Position numbers and translations under genes: made by a program. 64,000 bases of DNA, taken from assembly GCA_947625815.1 (NCBI GenBank), contig CANQPU010000002.1, forward strand, positions 62,001 through 126,000, given 5' to 3'. The notes below the pieces were generated by a model. It did not search any database, was not told the DNA's origin, and saw only the letters and a program-made list of their open reading frames with translations. Below, in pieces: positions 36,789-45,214 of the stretch. The DNA comes from an uncultured Oscillospiraceae bacterium (GTDB lineage: Bacteria > Bacillota > Clostridia > Oscillospirales > Oscillospiraceae). Numbering within the stretch: the first letter of the stretch is position 1; every line of letters begins with the position of its first letter.

Positions 36789-37285
36789 TGAAGAAAAAGA
36801 TCGTCGATGAGCGCGGACTGCTCTTTGGAAAGATCAGCGTGGTGGATATCCTGGCGGTGCTCCTTGTGGCTGCCCTGGGGCTGATGGTGTACGTGCGCTT
36901 TTTCACCGGGGGCGACGGGAGCGTCGCCGACACGGGCAAGACGGAGGTGGAGTATGTCCTCCGGGCGCGGGACGTGCGGATGTACACGGTGAACGCCATC
37001 CACCCGGGGGACTGCCTCTATCACCGGGAGGACGATATCCCGGTGGGCGTGGTGAAGGACGTGCGCGCGGAGGAGGGGACGACCACCATGACGGCCCTGG
37101 ACGGCACCACCACCATCGTCCCCCGCCCGGGGTATTATGATCTCTATATCACCGTAAGGGCCGAGGCCGTGGAAAGCTCCGGGGGCTACTATCTGGGCGG
37201 GACCCGGGAGCTCAGCGTCAACCTGGAAATGCCGTTGAGCTCTCCCTATGCCTTCTTCGCCGCCACGGTCCTCAGCATCAGCTGA
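36788..37285 (+). CDS. DUF4330 membrane-anchored protein, copy 2
   Basis: 165 residues with the typical DUF4330 start KKIVDERGLLFGKISVVDIL, one membrane helix (about 20-38) and an extracytoplasmic domain ending in YLGGTRELSVNLEMPL. The ATG at 36788 overlaps the previous stop (TGATG); a GTG at 36785 is an alternative. Function unknown; position between two glycosyltransferases suggests a role in assembling or attaching the polysaccharide at the membrane. Confidence 0.82.
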   Translation: MKKKIVDERGLLFGKISVVDILAVLLVAALGLMVYVRFFTGGDGSVADTGKTEVEYVLRARDVRMYTVNAIHPGDCLYHREDDIPVGVVKDVRAEEGTTTMTALDGTTTIVPRPGYYDLYITVRAEAVESSGGYYLGGTRELSVNLEMPLSSPYAFFAATVLSIS

Positions 37286-37297
37286 CGGAGGCGGTCT

Positions 37298-39490
37298 ATG
37301 AAGATCCTTATGGCCACAATGGGCCTGGACATCGGCGGCGCCGAGACGCACATTCTGGAGCTGACGCGCGCGCTCACGCGTCTGGGCCATCAGGTGACCG
37401 TGGTCTCCAACGGCGGCGTGTACGTCCCCGAGGTGGAGGCCGCCGGCGCCAGACACATCAAAGCGCCCATGCACCGGCGCGATCCGGCCCTGATGGCGCG
37501 GTCGCTGAAGATCCTCAGGCGCGCCATACGCGACGAGCGCCCGGACGTGGTCCACGCTCACGCCAGAATACCCGCGTTTTTGTGCGGCATACTGAAAAAG
37601 ACCATGGACTTCCCCCTGGTCACCACGGCCCACTGGGTCTTTTCCGCGGAGGGGGCCGCCGGACGGCTGACAAACTGGGGCGACCGGACCATCGCCGTCT
37701 CCGAGGACATCAAAAAGCACCTGATGGAGGGCTACGGCGTGCCGGAGGGGCGGATCTCGGTGACCATCAACGGCATCGACACGGATAAGTTTTCCCCGGA
37801 CATCCGGGGGGAGGCCGTCCGGGAGGAATTCGGCATCCCCGCGGGGGCCAGGGTGCTGGCCCACGTGAGCCGCCTGGACGCCAGCCGCGCCGACGCCGCC
37901 GCGGCCCTGATCGCCGCGGCCCCGAAGCTGACGGAGCGCGTGCCGGAGGCGGTGATCCTCATCGCCGGCGGCGGGGACAGGTTCGAGGAGCTCCGGGCCC
38001 GGGCCGACCGGGTGAACGAGGGCCTGGGGGAGCGGCGGGTGATCCTGACCGGCCCCAGGACCGACATCAACAGGATCTGCGCCGCGGGCGACGCCTTTGT
38101 GGGGGTCTCGCGGGCGGCGCTGGAGGCCATGGCCGCCTGGAGGCCGGTGGTCGTCGCCGGCAACGAGGGCTATATGGGCCTTTTTGACGAGCCCAAGCTG
38201 GAGGCCGGCATCGAGGGGAACTTCTGCTGCCGGGGCTTTCCCATGATCTCCGAGCAGGCGCTCTTAGAGGACACCGTCCGGGCGCTGACCCTGCCGGAGG
38301 GGGAGAGACGGAGGCTGTCGGAGCTGGGCCGCCGGGTGGTTATGGAGCATTACAGCGTGGAGCGCATGGCCCGGGACGCCCTGGCGGCGTATGAAAGCGC
38401 CCGCCGTCACAAAAGGGTGGTCCTCAGCGGCTATTACGGCTACGGGAACGCCGGCGACGAGGCCATCCTCGAGGCGCTGGCGCGCAGCGTCTCCGCGGCC
38501 TCCCCGGGGGCGGAGATCACTGTCCTCAGTCGGGACGCCCGGGCGACCGTCAGGGATTTCGGCTGCTCGGCGGCGCCGCGGTTCTCCCCCGTCAGGGTGT
38601 CCCAGGCGGTGAAAAAATGCGACCTGCTCGTCTCCGGGGGCGGAAGTCTGCTCCAGGACAACACCTCCACCAGGTCGCTCCTCTACTATCTTTCCGTCAT
38701 ACGTCTGGCCGTCAGGCACGGGAAGAAGACCTTCCTCCTTGCCAACGGCATAGGGCCGGTGATCAGGAAGCGCAACAGGGAGAGGGTGAGGAGGACCGTG
38801 GAGAGGGTGGACGCCGTGACCCTCCGCGACCCGGACTCCCTCCGGGAGCTGCGGGACATGGGTATCACGCGGACGGATATGGCCGTCACCGCCGACCCGG
38901 TCTTTACACTGCCCGAGCCGGACGGGGAGCGCGCCGCGCGGCTCCTCCGGGAAAACGGCGTGGAGGGGCGGTACATCGCGGTGTCCGTAAGGCCGTACCG
39001 GGGGGGACCCGGGTACTTCCGGCGCTTCGCCGCGCTGTGCGACCGGGTGACGGAGGAGACGGGACTGCCCCTGGTGTTCGTCAACATGCAGCCCAAAAGG
39101 GACGGGCCGGTGAGCCGGCAGGTCACGGAGCTCATGACGAAAAGCGCGCGGATCCTCTCCGGCGAGCATCGGCCGGAGGAGCTGATGGGCGTCATCGGAG
39201 GGGCCGAGGCAGTCCTCTCCATGCGCCTGCACGCCCTTATTTTTGCCGCCCGCTGCGCCGTGCCGGCGCTGGGCCTCGTCTACGACCCCAAGGTGAAGAG
39301 CTTCTTGGATATCCTGGGCCAGCCCTCCGCCGGGACGGACGGGGAGATCGACGTGGAGGCGGCCGCCGGGAAGATGGAGGAGCTGATCCTGCACCGGGAG
39401 GAGACGGCGGCAAGACTGGCCGTCCTGCGGGACGCCCTTGTGGCCGCCGCGGAGAAGAACGATGAAATACTGAGAGAACTGCTCTCATGA
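37298..39490 (+). CDS. csaB: Fused family 4 glycosyltransferase and CsaB-type polysaccharide pyruvyl transferase
   Basis: 730 residues in two enzymes. Residues 1-365 are a GT-B glycosyltransferase (MGLDIGGAETHILELTRALT, AVSEDIKKHL, VSRLDASRA, RAALEAMAAWRPVV). Residues 370-730 are a polysaccharide pyruvyl transferase (VVLSGYYGYGNAGDEAI, DLLVSGGGSLLQDNTS, LLANGIGPV, MRLHALIFAA). CsaB adds the pyruvate ketal to wall polysaccharide that SLH domains recognise; in Bacillus it is a single ~370-residue protein. SD GGAGGCGG precedes the ATG. Together with the giant SLH protein at 1137-6239 this gives both anchor and ligand. Confidence 0.9.
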   Translation: MKILMATMGLDIGGAETHILELTRALTRLGHQVTVVSNGGVYVPEVEAAGARHIKAPMHRRDPALMARSLKILRRAIRDERPDVVHAHARIPAFLCGILKKTMDFPLVTTAHWVFSAEGAAGRLTNWGDRTIAVSEDIKKHLMEGYGVPEGRISVTINGIDTDKFSPDIRGEAVREEFGIPAGARVLAHVSRLDASRADAAAALIAAAPKLTERVPEAVILIAGGGDRFEELRARADRVNEGLGERRVILTGPRTDINRICAAGDAFVGVSRAALEAMAAWRPVVVAGNEGYMGLFDEPKLEAGIEGNFCCRGFPMISEQALLEDTVRALTLPEGERRRLSELGRRVVMEHYSVERMARDALAAYESARRHKRVVLSGYYGYGNAGDEAILEALARSVSAASPGAEITVLSRDARATVRDFGCSAAPRFSPVRVSQAVKKCDLLVSGGGSLLQDNTSTRSLLYYLSVIRLAVRHGKKTFLLANGIGPVIRKRNRERVRRTVERVDAVTLRDPDSLRELRDMGITRTDMAVTADPVFTLPEPDGERAARLLRENGVEGRYIAVSVRPYRGGPGYFRRFAALCDRVTEETGLPLVFVNMQPKRDGPVSRQVTELMTKSARILSGEHRPEELMGVIGGAEAVLSMRLHALIFAARCAVPALGLVYDPKVKSFLDILGQPSAGTDGEIDVEAAAGKMEELILHREETAARLAVLRDALVAAAEKNDEILRELLS

Positions 39491-39515
39491 TCATAAAAAA
39501 GAAAGGACAATGAGA

Positions 39516-42410
39516 ATGAAACTTGAAAAAGACAGCCGCCTTCACGGCTTCAGGGTCCGGTATGTTCAGCCCATGCCGGAGCTGAAGGGAACCCTCTACC
39601 GCATGGAATACGAGAAGAACGGGGCGGACCTGGTGTATCTGGACAGGCCCGACGACAACAAGACCTTTTCCATCGCCTTCAAGACCATCCCGTCGGACTC
39701 CACCGGCGTATTCCACATCCTGGAGCATTCGGTGCTGTGCGGATCGGAGAAATACCCGGTGCGGGAGCCCTTTGTGGAGCTTTTGAAAAGCTCCTTGCAG
39801 ACGTTTTTGAACGCCATGACCTTCCCGGACAAGACCATGTACCCCGTGGCCAGCCGGAACGACCAGGACTTTCTGAATCTGGTGGACGTGTACATGGACG
39901 CGGTGCTCCATCCGCTGTCGGTGACGGACCCCACGGGATTCAGGCAGGAGGGGTGGCACTACGAGCTGGAGGCCCCCGATGGGGAGCTCACCCGGAACGG
40001 CGTGGTGTACAACGAGATGAAGGGCGCTTTTGTGGACCCGGACGAGGTCCTGAGCTTTGAGCTGGGGCGGCGGCTCTTCCCGGACAACTGCTACGGCTTC
40101 GTCTCCGGCGGACACCCGGAGCACATCCCGGAGCTGACGTATGAGAGCTACCTTGCCAACCACGCCCGGTACTATCACCCCTCCAACTCCTATATCTTCC
40201 TGGACGGACAGATGGACCTTGACGCGGTGCTGGCCAAGCTCCACAGCTTCCTTCGCGAATATGACCGCATCGACCCGGACGCGGACATCCCCATGCAGAA
40301 GCCTGTCCACCCCGAGGAGGGCACGGCGGAGTACGAGATCGGGCCCGAGGACGACGGGACGGACAAGGTCCTGGTGGGCGAGGGCTGGGTCTACGGCGCC
40401 TTCAACGAGCAGGAGCGGAGCATGGCCTGCGCGGTGCTGGCCCAGGCGCTGTGCGGGACCAACGAGTCCCCCCTGAAGAAGGCCGTGCTGGAGGCGGGGC
40501 TGTGCCAGGATCTGAGCCTGGGGAACTACGATGGCATCCAGCAAAACTATCTGGTGATGGTGGCCAGGAACACGTCCCTGGAGAAGAAGGACGAGCTGGT
40601 GAGGACCGTTTACCGGGTGCTGGAGGAGCAGGCGCGCGGTCTCGACCACGCAGAGCTGCACGCCATTTTGAATCAGGTGGAGTTTGCCAGCCGCGAGAAG
40701 GACTTCGGGCGGATGCCCAGGGGCCTGGTCTTCGCCATAAACGCCCTGGAGAGCTGGCTTTACGGCGGCGATCCGGCGCAGAACCTGAGCTTTGAGGAGA
40801 CCTTCGCCTCCCTGCGGCGCAGGATCGACGAGGGGTGGTTTGAGCAGCTCCTGACGAAGGTGTTCCTGAAAAACGACCACACCGCCCGGGTGGTGCTGGT
40901 CCCCTCCAAGACGCTGGGCCAGGAGGCCCGGGAGCGGGACAAGGCGGAGCTCGCCGCCATCAAGGCCGGCTGGAGCCAGGCCGAGACGAAGAAGGTCATG
41001 GACGAGTTCGCCGCCCTGCGCCGCCACCAGAGCGAGGCGGATACGCCGGAGGTGCTGGCGAGCCTGCCGCTTTTGTCCCTCTCCGATATCCCCGAGGCGG
41101 CGCCGGCACTCCCCTATCACGTGGACGACTGCGCCGGGCGGCCCCTGCTGTGGCAGGATGTGGAGACCGGCGGGATCACGTATCTGGACCTCTATTTCCG
41201 GGCGGACGACCTGACCATGGAGGAGCTGGGCCGGCTGCCTGTCGCCTGCCAGCTCCTGGGGAAGATGGCTACGGAAAAGCGCGGGGCGCTGGAGCTTGCC
41301 AGCCTCATCCGGGAGAAGCTGGGCCGGTTTGAGGTCAACATCGCCATCCACGAGACGATGGACGGGAAGGCGCTCCCCATGGTGGCCGTGGGCGTGGCCG
41401 TGCTGCCGGAGCGGAAGGCGGAGAGCCTGGAGCTCCTGCGGGAAATTTTGCTCACCACGAGCCTGGACGACACCGCCGCCGTCTACAACCTGCTGCGCCA
41501 GGCCCGCATCGGGCTGGAGCAGGGGATCATGTCCGCCGGCAACCGCTTCGCCGTCACGCGGGCATCCGCCGGCCTCACCGCCGCCGGGGCCGTCAGCGAC
41601 ACGCTCACCGGCGTGGGGCAGCTGCGCTGGCTCCAGAGCGCCGAGAAGGGCTTCGAGGCCGATGGCAGGGCCGTGACGGAGGGATTCCGGGCGCTGCTGC
41701 AAAAGATCTTCGTCCGGGGACGCGTCACCGTCTCCCTGACGGGTCCGGAGGACCCCGATTACGTCAGGGGGGCGCTGGAGCTCCTGCCTGAGGGCGAGCC
41801 CGGCGAGAGCGCGGCCTACGGGGCGCTGGCGCTTCAGGCCGAGGGCTTTACCATCCCCGCCGCCATTGGCTTTACGGGCTTCGTGGGCAAGCTCCAGAAT
41901 GTAGGCCGGGAGTATAGAGGCTCCATGAGCGTGGCGGCTCAGCTTCTGAGCCTGGACTACCTCTGGAACAACGTGCGGGTCAAGGGCGGCGCTTACGGCG
42001 TCGGCCTGTCCGTGGGCTTTACGGGCAGCGTGGGCTTCTCCAGCTACCGGGACCCCAACTGCGCCGGGAGCCTGGACATTTTCGCCGGGGCCGGGAAGGT
42101 GCTGAGGGAGTTCGCGGAAAGCGGAGAGAGCGTGGACAAGTATATCATCTCCACCGTGGGCGGGCTGGAGCCTTATATGACCCCGCGGCAGGACAAGGCC
42201 CGCGCCGCCATCATGTATTTCAGCGGGCGCACCCAGGCCGACCTCCAGCGCCAGCGCTCCGAGATCCTGCACACCGGCCCGGCGGACCTCACCGCCTTCG
42301 CCGATGTCCTGGACGACCTGCGCGCCCACGCCCAGACCTGCGTCATCGGCGGCCAGCCCGTTCTGGACGCCTGCGGCGAGAAGCTGGAGAGGATCGAAAG
42401 CGTGCAGTAA
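39516..42410 (+). CDS. M16C-family zinc metallopeptidase (presequence-protease-like)
   Basis: 964 residues, two pseudo-symmetric halves as in PreP. The active-site zinc motif HxxEH is H67-ILE-H71, followed by the distal Glu region NEMKGAF. No signal peptide, so cytoplasmic peptide degradation is likely. The ATG at 39516 is preferred to 39510 because AAAGGA is 8 nt from the former and 2 nt from the latter. It follows the CsaB fusion by 25 bp in the same direction, yet its function seems unrelated to wall polysaccharide. Confidence 0.93.
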   Translation: MKLEKDSRLHGFRVRYVQPMPELKGTLYRMEYEKNGADLVYLDRPDDNKTFSIAFKTIPSDSTGVFHILEHSVLCGSEKYPVREPFVELLKSSLQTFLNAMTFPDKTMYPVASRNDQDFLNLVDVYMDAVLHPLSVTDPTGFRQEGWHYELEAPDGELTRNGVVYNEMKGAFVDPDEVLSFELGRRLFPDNCYGFVSGGHPEHIPELTYESYLANHARYYHPSNSYIFLDGQMDLDAVLAKLHSFLREYDRIDPDADIPMQKPVHPEEGTAEYEIGPEDDGTDKVLVGEGWVYGAFNEQERSMACAVLAQALCGTNESPLKKAVLEAGLCQDLSLGNYDGIQQNYLVMVARNTSLEKKDELVRTVYRVLEEQARGLDHAELHAILNQVEFASREKDFGRMPRGLVFAINALESWLYGGDPAQNLSFEETFASLRRRIDEGWFEQLLTKVFLKNDHTARVVLVPSKTLGQEARERDKAELAAIKAGWSQAETKKVMDEFAALRRHQSEADTPEVLASLPLLSLSDIPEAAPALPYHVDDCAGRPLLWQDVETGGITYLDLYFRADDLTMEELGRLPVACQLLGKMATEKRGALELASLIREKLGRFEVNIAIHETMDGKALPMVAVGVAVLPERKAESLELLREILLTTSLDDTAAVYNLLRQARIGLEQGIMSAGNRFAVTRASAGLTAAGAVSDTLTGVGQLRWLQSAEKGFEADGRAVTEGFRALLQKIFVRGRVTVSLTGPEDPDYVRGALELLPEGEPGESAAYGALALQAEGFTIPAAIGFTGFVGKLQNVGREYRGSMSVAAQLLSLDYLWNNVRVKGGAYGVGLSVGFTGSVGFSSYRDPNCAGSLDIFAGAGKVLREFAESGESVDKYIISTVGGLEPYMTPRQDKARAAIMYFSGRTQADLQRQRSEILHTGPADLTAFADVLDDLRAHAQTCVIGGQPVLDACGEKLERIESVQ

Positions 42411-42517
42411 AGCGCGAGGCCGAAGTGTAAAGATAACGGAAAAGGCTCCCCGGCTTGGCGCCGGGGGCCTCCTCCGTCCGGCGGCGCTTTCGGAAATGAT
42501 TTTTGGAGGAAAGAGAT

Positions 42518-43537
42518 ATGAAAAAACTGCTTGCGCTCCTGCTGGCCCTTGCGCTTGTCCTGAGCCTCGCCGCCTGCGGGAAGGACGAGGGCGGCAAGTC
42601 CGACCGGGACGAGCCGTCCAAGAGCGACAAGGAGGACAGCGACACGGGCAAGGACCCCTTCGAGGGCCTGCTCCCTGACGATCCCAACGAGCCGGAGGAC
42701 ACCGCCGGGACGCCGGAGGGCGGCGACCCCTTCGGGCCGGAGGTCCTTGCGCTTATCGCCTCCGTCAACGCGGACAACGCCGAAGCCACGGGGACCTGCG
42801 GCGCGGACCTCACCTGGTATCTCTACGACAATATGCTGATCATCCGGGGCACGGGGGAGATGGAGGACTACGACCCCGATGACACGCCGTGGTCCGAGAC
42901 CGCCGACCAGATCGAGCTTGTCTACCTGGAGGACGGCGTGACCTCCATCGGTAATTTCGCGTTCTATTATTTTGTGAAAATGCAGGCGGTCTACATACCC
43001 GACAGCGTGACAGCCATCCGCATAGATGCGTTTGGCAGCTGCAGAAGTCTTACCTATGTCAGATGGTCGGAAAACCTGACGGAGATCGGTATGGGAGCTT
43101 TTCTCAACGCCGGCCTTACATCGGCGGCGATCCCCAAGGGCGTGACCAGCCTTGCAGAAAACGCCTTTGGTGGTAACTGGAAATTGACCTCCGTGGAGCT
43201 CCCGGACGGGCTCACTGAGATCGGTGTAAACGCGTTCCAAGCTTGTAAGCTTACGTCGGTGACGATCCCGGACAGCGTCACCACCATCAGGACCGGAGCG
43301 TTTTACTTAAATCCTCTCACAGAGGTGACGATCCCCACCAGCGTCACGTATCTCGATGAAGCGTTCGGGGTCTGTCCCATAACCACCGTCACCTTTTTGG
43401 GCGACGCGCCGGAAACGGGAGTGAGCTACTACGGTCACCTGTTTGGTCTGGAGGACGGCACGACGATCCAATACTCCGGCGACGGCTTTGATCGGTATAT
43501 CGAAGGTTATCCCAACTATAACTGGGTCAAGATATGA
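42518..43537 (+). CDS. BspA-like leucine-rich-repeat lipoprotein
   Basis: 339 residues. Lipoprotein signal peptide with lipobox LSLAAC (lipidated Cys20), an acidic Asp/Ser/Lys-rich linker (about 22-75), a beta domain TCGADLTWYLYDNMLIIRGTG, and at least five LRR_5 repeats of the form ...VTSIGNFAF..., ...VTAIRIDAF..., ...LTEIGVNAF.... Anchored to the outer face of the membrane, likely for binding. From about 42,960 onward the codon choice is visibly AT-richer than the 5' third, suggesting the repeat region was acquired or recombined separately. SD GGAGGAAAG. Confidence 0.88.
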   Translation: MKKLLALLLALALVLSLAACGKDEGGKSDRDEPSKSDKEDSDTGKDPFEGLLPDDPNEPEDTAGTPEGGDPFGPEVLALIASVNADNAEATGTCGADLTWYLYDNMLIIRGTGEMEDYDPDDTPWSETADQIELVYLEDGVTSIGNFAFYYFVKMQAVYIPDSVTAIRIDAFGSCRSLTYVRWSENLTEIGMGAFLNAGLTSAAIPKGVTSLAENAFGGNWKLTSVELPDGLTEIGVNAFQACKLTSVTIPDSVTTIRTGAFYLNPLTEVTIPTSVTYLDEAFGVCPITTVTFLGDAPETGVSYYGHLFGLEDGTTIQYSGDGFDRYIEGYPNYNWVKI

Positions 43538-43552
43538 CCCCCAACAAAAAAC

Positions 43553-43582
43553 ACCGCCCCGCGCCGTTTGGCGCGGGGCGGT
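43553..43582. terminator. Bidirectional intrinsic terminator
   Basis: 13-bp stem ACCGCCCCGCGCC / GGCGCGGGGCGGT, loop GTTT. On the minus strand GTTTTTTG follows (serving citrate synthase); on the plus strand TCGTTTCT is a weaker tail for the lipoprotein gene. Confidence 0.85.
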
Positions 43583-43622
43583 TCGTTTCTGAGCTTCTCT
43601 CCCTTCCCCTCCGGGGCGCAGG

Positions 43623-44981
43623 TCAGCGGAGGGAGATGGGGATGTATTTCTGGCGCTCGGCCGCCGAGCGGTAGGCCGGGCGCATGATCCTCCCGGAGGT
43701 GATCAGCTCCTCCAGACGGTGGGCGCACCAGCCGGAGACCCGGCTGACGGCGAAGAGGGGGGTGTAGAGGTCCTCGGGGATGCCCAGCATCTTGTAGACG
43801 ATGCCGGAGTAGAGGTCCACGTTGGCCGGGATGGGCATGGTCTTCCCCTTGCGCTCCATGAGCTTGGGGATCCCCAGACGCTCGACCCTTTCGGCGATGA
43901 GGAATTCGTCGCTGTAACCCTTGACGGACGCCATCTCGTCGATGAGCTCCCGGATGATGACGGCCCGGGGGTCGGAGATCGTGTAGACCGCGTGGCCCAG
44001 GCCGTAGAGCTTGCCGGAGCCGTCGTTGGCCTGACCGTCCAGGATCTTGTCCAGGTACGCGCCCACCTCGTCGTCGTCCCTGGGGTCCCGGACGTTCTCC
44101 AGGATGTTGCCGATCATGCGCATCACGGCCTCGTTGGCGCCGCCGTGGAGGGGGCCCTTCAGGGAGCTGATGGCGGCGGCAATGGCGCCGTAGGTGTCGG
44201 CCCCGGTGGAGGTGACCGCCCGGCAGACGAAGGTGGAGTTGTTGCCGCCGGAGTGCTCGGCGTGGAGCATCATCAGGGCGTCTAAGAGCTTGGCCTCCTT
44301 ATCGGTGTAGCTCTTGTCCCGGCGGGCCAGGCGCAGGAAATTTTCGGCCAGAGTCAGATCGGCCTTGGGGTTGTGGATGTAGAGGGAGGCGTTGTCGTAA
44401 TAGTGGCGCTTCATGGCGTAGGTCTGGGCCACGATGGTGGGCATACGGGCGATGAGCTCGATGGACTGGCGGAGGACGTTGACCACGGAGGTGTCGTCCG
44501 GGTTGTCGTCGTAGGCGTACATGGAGAGGACCGCCCGGGAGATGGCGTTCATGATGTTGTTGCTGGGCCGCTTCATCAGCTCGTTTTCAAAATAGCCCTC
44601 GGGCAGGGTCTTGGCCGCGGAGAGGATCTCCACAAACCGCTCCTCCTGCGCCTTCGTGGGCAGAAATCCGCACAGAAGGAGATAGGCCACCTCCTCATAG
44701 CCGAAGGTGTCCTCCTTCCGGTGGGCGTTGACGATGTCCTCCACGTCATAGCCCCGGTAGAAGAGCTTGCCCTCATGGGGGACGCGCTGACCGTCCTCGA
44801 TATAGTAGCCGCGGACCGAGCCGATCTTGGATACCCCGGCGATGACGCCGGAGCCGTCGGCGTTGCGCAGGCCCCGCTTCACGTTTTCGTCATAGGCGGA
44901 GCCGGGGATGCGGTATTCGGAGAGGAGCCGGCTGGTGAGCAGATCGGCGTATTCCCGGGAAACGGTAGAATTTGAATTCAA
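43623..44981 (-). CDS. Citrate synthase
   Basis: About 452 residues. Condenses oxaloacetate and acetyl-CoA. Conserved blocks: LLCGFLP, HAEHSGGNNSTFVCRAV with the first active-site His, LKGPLHGGANEAV, the second His in YGLGHAVYT, and a late Asp/Arg region VSRVSGWCAHRLEE. The start is uncertain: ATG at 44999 is only separated from AGG by zero bases, while TTG at 44981 has AGAGGG at 7 nt and is preferred here. Divergent from the aconitase-isocitrate dehydrogenase operon, completing citrate to 2-oxoglutarate. Confidence 0.93.
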   Translation of the reverse strand: MNSNSTVSREYADLLTSRLLSEYRIPGSAYDENVKRGLRNADGSGVIAGVSKIGSVRGYYIEDGQRVPHEGKLFYRGYDVEDIVNAHRKEDTFGYEEVAYLLLCGFLPTKAQEERFVEILSAAKTLPEGYFENELMKRPSNNIMNAISRAVLSMYAYDDNPDDTSVVNVLRQSIELIARMPTIVAQTYAMKRHYYDNASLYIHNPKADLTLAENFLRLARRDKSYTDKEAKLLDALMMLHAEHSGGNNSTFVCRAVTSTGADTYGAIAAAISSLKGPLHGGANEAVMRMIGNILENVRDPRDDDEVGAYLDKILDGQANDGSGKLYGLGHAVYTISDPRAVIIRELIDEMASVKGYSDEFLIAERVERLGIPKLMERKGKTMPIPANVDLYSGIVYKMLGIPEDLYTPLFAVSRVSGWCAHRLEELITSGRIMRPAYRSAAERQKYIPISLR

Positions 44982-45043
44982 AAGGGTTCCCTCTTTCATC
45001 CTGGTAATTTGAAAGCCCGGAGAATGGGCGTATTTTCATATTG

Positions 45044-45072
45044 ATTATAAGTCCGATGAAGGAAAAATGCAA
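45044..45072 (-). promoter_or_regulatory. sigma-A promoter of citrate synthase
   Basis: Minus strand TTGCAT (45072-45067) and TATAAT (45049-45044), spacer 17 bp. Confidence 0.7.
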
Positions 45073-45112
45073 GATTTAAAAAAGAAAATTCATATTTGAC
45101 TAAAGAGAGCAT

Positions 45113-45124
45113 CGCCGCGCGGCG
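45113..45124. promoter_or_regulatory. Perfect GC palindrome, operator candidate between citrate synthase and aconitase
   Basis: CGCCGCGCGGCG is a 12-bp perfect palindrome in an otherwise AT-rich 230-bp divergent region, about 40 bp upstream of the citrate synthase -35 and 32 bp upstream of the aconitase -35. It may bind a shared regulator; none is encoded nearby. Confidence 0.35.
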
Positions 45125-45156
45125 TACTTTTATGCAAAGAAACAAAGAAGGGACAC

Positions 45157-45185
45157 TTGAAACAAAGGCTGTAAGCTGGTATACT
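45157..45185 (+). promoter_or_regulatory. sigma-A promoter of the aconitase operon
   Basis: TTGAAA (45157-45162) and TATACT (45180-45185), spacer 17 bp, 30 bp before the start codon. Confidence 0.7.
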
Positions 45186-45214
45186 TTACAGAGACGGAAT
45201 TTTGAGGTGATTGG

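Noticed and set aside
39237..42329. 1030-residue minus-strand open frame opposite the M16C peptidase
   Set aside because: Antisense shadow; the plus-strand frame has an intact HxxEH motif and full-length family match.
42444..42469. GC-rich bulged hairpin before the LRR lipoprotein as a terminator
   Set aside because: Followed by CTCCTCCG with no T-run, so at most an mRNA leader structure.
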